Part shown: positions 62,281 to 64,000 of the stretch, one piece after another
Layout of the letters: each line of letters starts with the position of its first letter
Numbering within the stretch: position 1 is the first letter of the stretch
Assembly: GCF_900114625.1 (NCBI RefSeq)
Contig: NZ_FOZL01000001.1
Location: forward strand, 2,914,001 to 2,978,000
Source of the DNA: Granulicella pectinivorans
GTDB taxonomy: Bacteria > Acidobacteriota > Terriglobia > Terriglobales > Acidobacteriaceae
Reading direction: 5' to 3'
DNA: 64,000 nt
Notes under the pieces: model-generated
Told to the model about the DNA's origin: nothing
Databases searched by the model: none
The model's input: the letters and a program-made list of their open reading frames with translations, nothing else
Position numbers and translations under genes: made by a program

Positions 62281-64000
62281 TCATCGGCCAATCACCTCGA
62301 CGATGCTGGTGTCGGGGGCGGTCCATGCCTGGGATCCGGTGTGCCTGAGCGTTTGCGTGGCGTCGTCCCAGGTGAGCTCGGTGAGCTTTCTCTGGCCACG
62401 CTCATAGGCGTAGGTGTGGCCGTCATCGTCGAAGAGGGTGAAGGCTCCATTCGCACCGGCGTAGACGCGGACTTTCGCGATGGTCTGGACTTCGTCCGTG
62501 CTCTCGATCCTGCTGCCGAGCGGAAGGATGGAGCCGGCGCGGACAAAGAGGGGGATCGTGTCGATGGGGGCGGAGGCGGTGATGCGCTGTCCGCCGTGCA
62601 GACGCTCGTTGGTCCAGAAGTTGTACCAGTCCGAGCCTGCGGGGAGGTAGACACTGCGGGTGGTAGCTCCCTGTTCGGTGACGGGAGCTACCAGAAGCGC
62701 GGGCCCGAACATGTACTCGTCGCCGATGGGAGCGGTCTGGGGATCGCTGCCGAAATCGAGGAAGAGCGCGCGCATGAAGGGCGCGCCGGTTTGGTTGGCG
62801 GTGTAGCCGAGCGAGTAGATATAGGGCATGAGCTCGTAGCGGAGGCGGAGATACTTCTCCAGGATCGGCTCGGCCTGTTTGCCGTAGCTCCAGACTTCGT
62901 TCTGCTTGCGGGAGCCGTGGGCGCGGAAGTTGGGTTGGAAGGTGGCGTACTGGAACCAGCGCGTGTAGAGCTCGGGGTAGTCGTCGTACGCCCCTACGTT
63001 GTCGCGGACGTCGGAGGGGTCGAGGAGGGGTGGGTGCGCTGGGGTGTGGGAGCCGGGGAGGTACTGCCATCCGCCGATGTCGGTGGACCAGAAGGGCATC
63101 CCGCTGGCGACGAAGTTCAGGCCGGTGGGTACCTGGCGCTTGAGGACATCCCAGGTGGGGGAGATGTCGGACGACCAGAAGATGGCTCCGTTGTGCTGGG
63201 CCCCGAGATAGCTGTCGCGCGCGAGGATGACGGCGCGCTGGTTCATGTCGCGGCGCATACCGTTATAGAAGGCCGCGGTATGGAAGAGGGGATAAATGTT
63301 GAAGAACTGGGTGCCGGGGCCGACGTGGAAGAAGCTGCCATTAGGAGGAAGGTCGGGTTCGGTTTCGTCGGCCCAGAAGGCGTCGAAGCCTTTGGCGACG
63401 TAGTTGTCGCGGATGATGTCCCAGTACCACTTGGCGGCGGCAGGGTTGGTGGTGTCGATGTCCGCGCCGGCGCGGTCGTAGGGAAGGCCATTGGTGGGTG
63501 TGCCGTCGGCCTGGTGCATAAACCAGCCGTTCTTCTGCACGGTCGCGAAGAAGCGATCCTCGGGCACAAAGCGCGGCCACACACTGATCATCGTGTGAAA
63601 GTGCAGCGCATGAAGTTCTTTGTTCATCGCGATTGGGTCCGGCCACTTGGCGGGGTCCATGTCCATTTCGCCCATGTGGGTGTAGTGGAACCAGTCGATG
63701 ACGAGATCGTCGATGGGGAGGTGTCGGTCGCGGTATCCGTGGGCTACGGCGAGCAGCTCAGCCTGTGAGGTGTAGCGCTGCTTGCTCTGGATGTAGCCGA
63801 AGGCGGACTTCGGGGGGATGGGGGTGTCGCCCGTGAGAAGGCGGTAGCCGCGGTAGATGGCGTCGTAGTCGCCAGCGATGACAAAGAAGCTGACGCGCTG
63901 GCCGACTTCGCTGGAGAAGGTGTTCTGGCCGTTGAATCCAAAGGCGGCGGTGGTCTTGGAGGGATTGTCCCAGACGAGGCCGTAGCCCTTATTGGTGACG
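62281..64000 (-). CDS. Glycoside hydrolase family 31 enzyme, alpha-xylosidase-like (5' end outside the window)
   Basis: The frame is open from the right edge of the window to a TGA at 62281, giving 573 residues of a longer protein. The fragment enters in the N-terminal sandwich (NPSKTTAAFGFNG), then the barrel: LPIDDLVIDWFHYT, and FDAFWADETEPD with the nucleophile Asp of GH31 (WxDxxE). SSDISPTWDVL supplies the acid/base Asp region, and FWSTDIGGW follows. A C-terminal sandwich has RAGSILPLGSRI. Motif layout resembles alpha-xylosidases more than alpha-glucosidases, but this is not decisive. Confidence 0.88.
   Translation of the reverse strand, partial: VTNKGYGLVWDNPSKTTAAFGFNGQNTFSSEVGQRVSFFVIAGDYDAIYRGYRLLTGDTPIPPKSAFGYIQSKQRYTSQAELLAVAHGYRDRHLPIDDLVIDWFHYTHMGEMDMDPAKWPDPIAMNKELHALHFHTMISVWPRFVPEDRFFATVQKNGWFMHQADGTPTNGLPYDRAGADIDTTNPAAAKWYWDIIRDNYVAKGFDAFWADETEPDLPPNGSFFHVGPGTQFFNIYPLFHTAAFYNGMRRDMNQRAVILARDSYLGAQHNGAIFWSSDISPTWDVLKRQVPTGLNFVASGMPFWSTDIGGWQYLPGSHTPAHPPLLDPSDVRDNVGAYDDYPELYTRWFQYATFQPNFRAHGSRKQNEVWSYGKQAEPILEKYLRLRYELMPYIYSLGYTANQTGAPFMRALFLDFGSDPQTAPIGDEYMFGPALLVAPVTEQGATTRSVYLPAGSDWYNFWTNERLHGGQRITASAPIDTIPLFVRAGSILPLGSRIESTDEVQTIAKVRVYAGANGAFTLFDDDGHTYAYERGQRKLTELTWDDATQTLRHTGSQAWTAPDTSIVEVIGR

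Overview
The window looks like a chromosomal segment from an acidobacterium, most likely family Acidobacteriaceae (Granulicella, Edaphobacter or Terriglobus type). I base this on the GC-rich coding sequence, four giant Oar-like TonB-dependent receptors with an N-terminal carboxypeptidase-regulatory domain and no SusD partner, paired CRTAC1 (FG-GAP plus ASPIC/UnbV) proteins, and many Tat-exported sugar enzymes. This placement is inference from gene content; no ribosomal RNA is present. I found no insertion sequence, phage or CRISPR array.

Layout. 1-9.5 kb: the end of a GH2 enzyme, an FAD oxidoreductase/MFS pair divergent from a GH31 enzyme, a Tat-exported TIM-barrel protein, and a DeoR regulator followed by an L-arabinokinase/galactokinase-like GHMP kinase. 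9.8-14.4 kb: TonB receptor, glycerophosphodiesterase, then tRNA-Gly(CCC). 14.5-23.3 kb: a two-component system (minus strand) divergent from an RND efflux operon (exported protein, TolC, adaptor, pump). 23.4-36.4 kb: a GH35 beta-galactosidase converging on a tightly packed six-gene minus-strand operon (TonB receptor, TPR protein, alkaline-phosphatase-fold protein, unknown protein, GH42 beta-galactosidase, membrane acyltransferase). A perfect LacI-type operator precedes this operon and a divergent LacI gene lies beyond it. 38-46 kb: two CRTAC1 proteins and a pentaheme cytochrome-TPR protein in one operon, then a PabB-PabC fusion. 46-56.7 kb: a minus-strand cluster of GH2, TIM-barrel protein, Gfo/Idh/MocA oxidoreductase, SsuD monooxygenase, MFS transporter and TonB receptor. 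57-64 kb: phosphoserine aminotransferase, then a fourth TonB receptor downstream of a second GH31 enzyme that runs off the window.

How the genes may work together. Most of the window reads as carbohydrate-utilisation loci: an outer-membrane receptor, exported glycosidases, periplasmic oxidoreductases or isomerases, and an MFS importer, each with local regulators (LacI, DeoR). The two most unusual parts are the GH2/TIM/Gfo/SsuD/MFS cluster, where a complete alkanesulfonate monooxygenase sits among sugar genes with no ssuE or ssuABC in view, and the six-gene LacI-flanked operon carrying three poorly characterised proteins. A recurring feature is apparent non-ATG initiation: several reading frames seem to start at CTG or TTG touching or just after the stop of the preceding gene, each with a good Shine-Dalgarno sequence.
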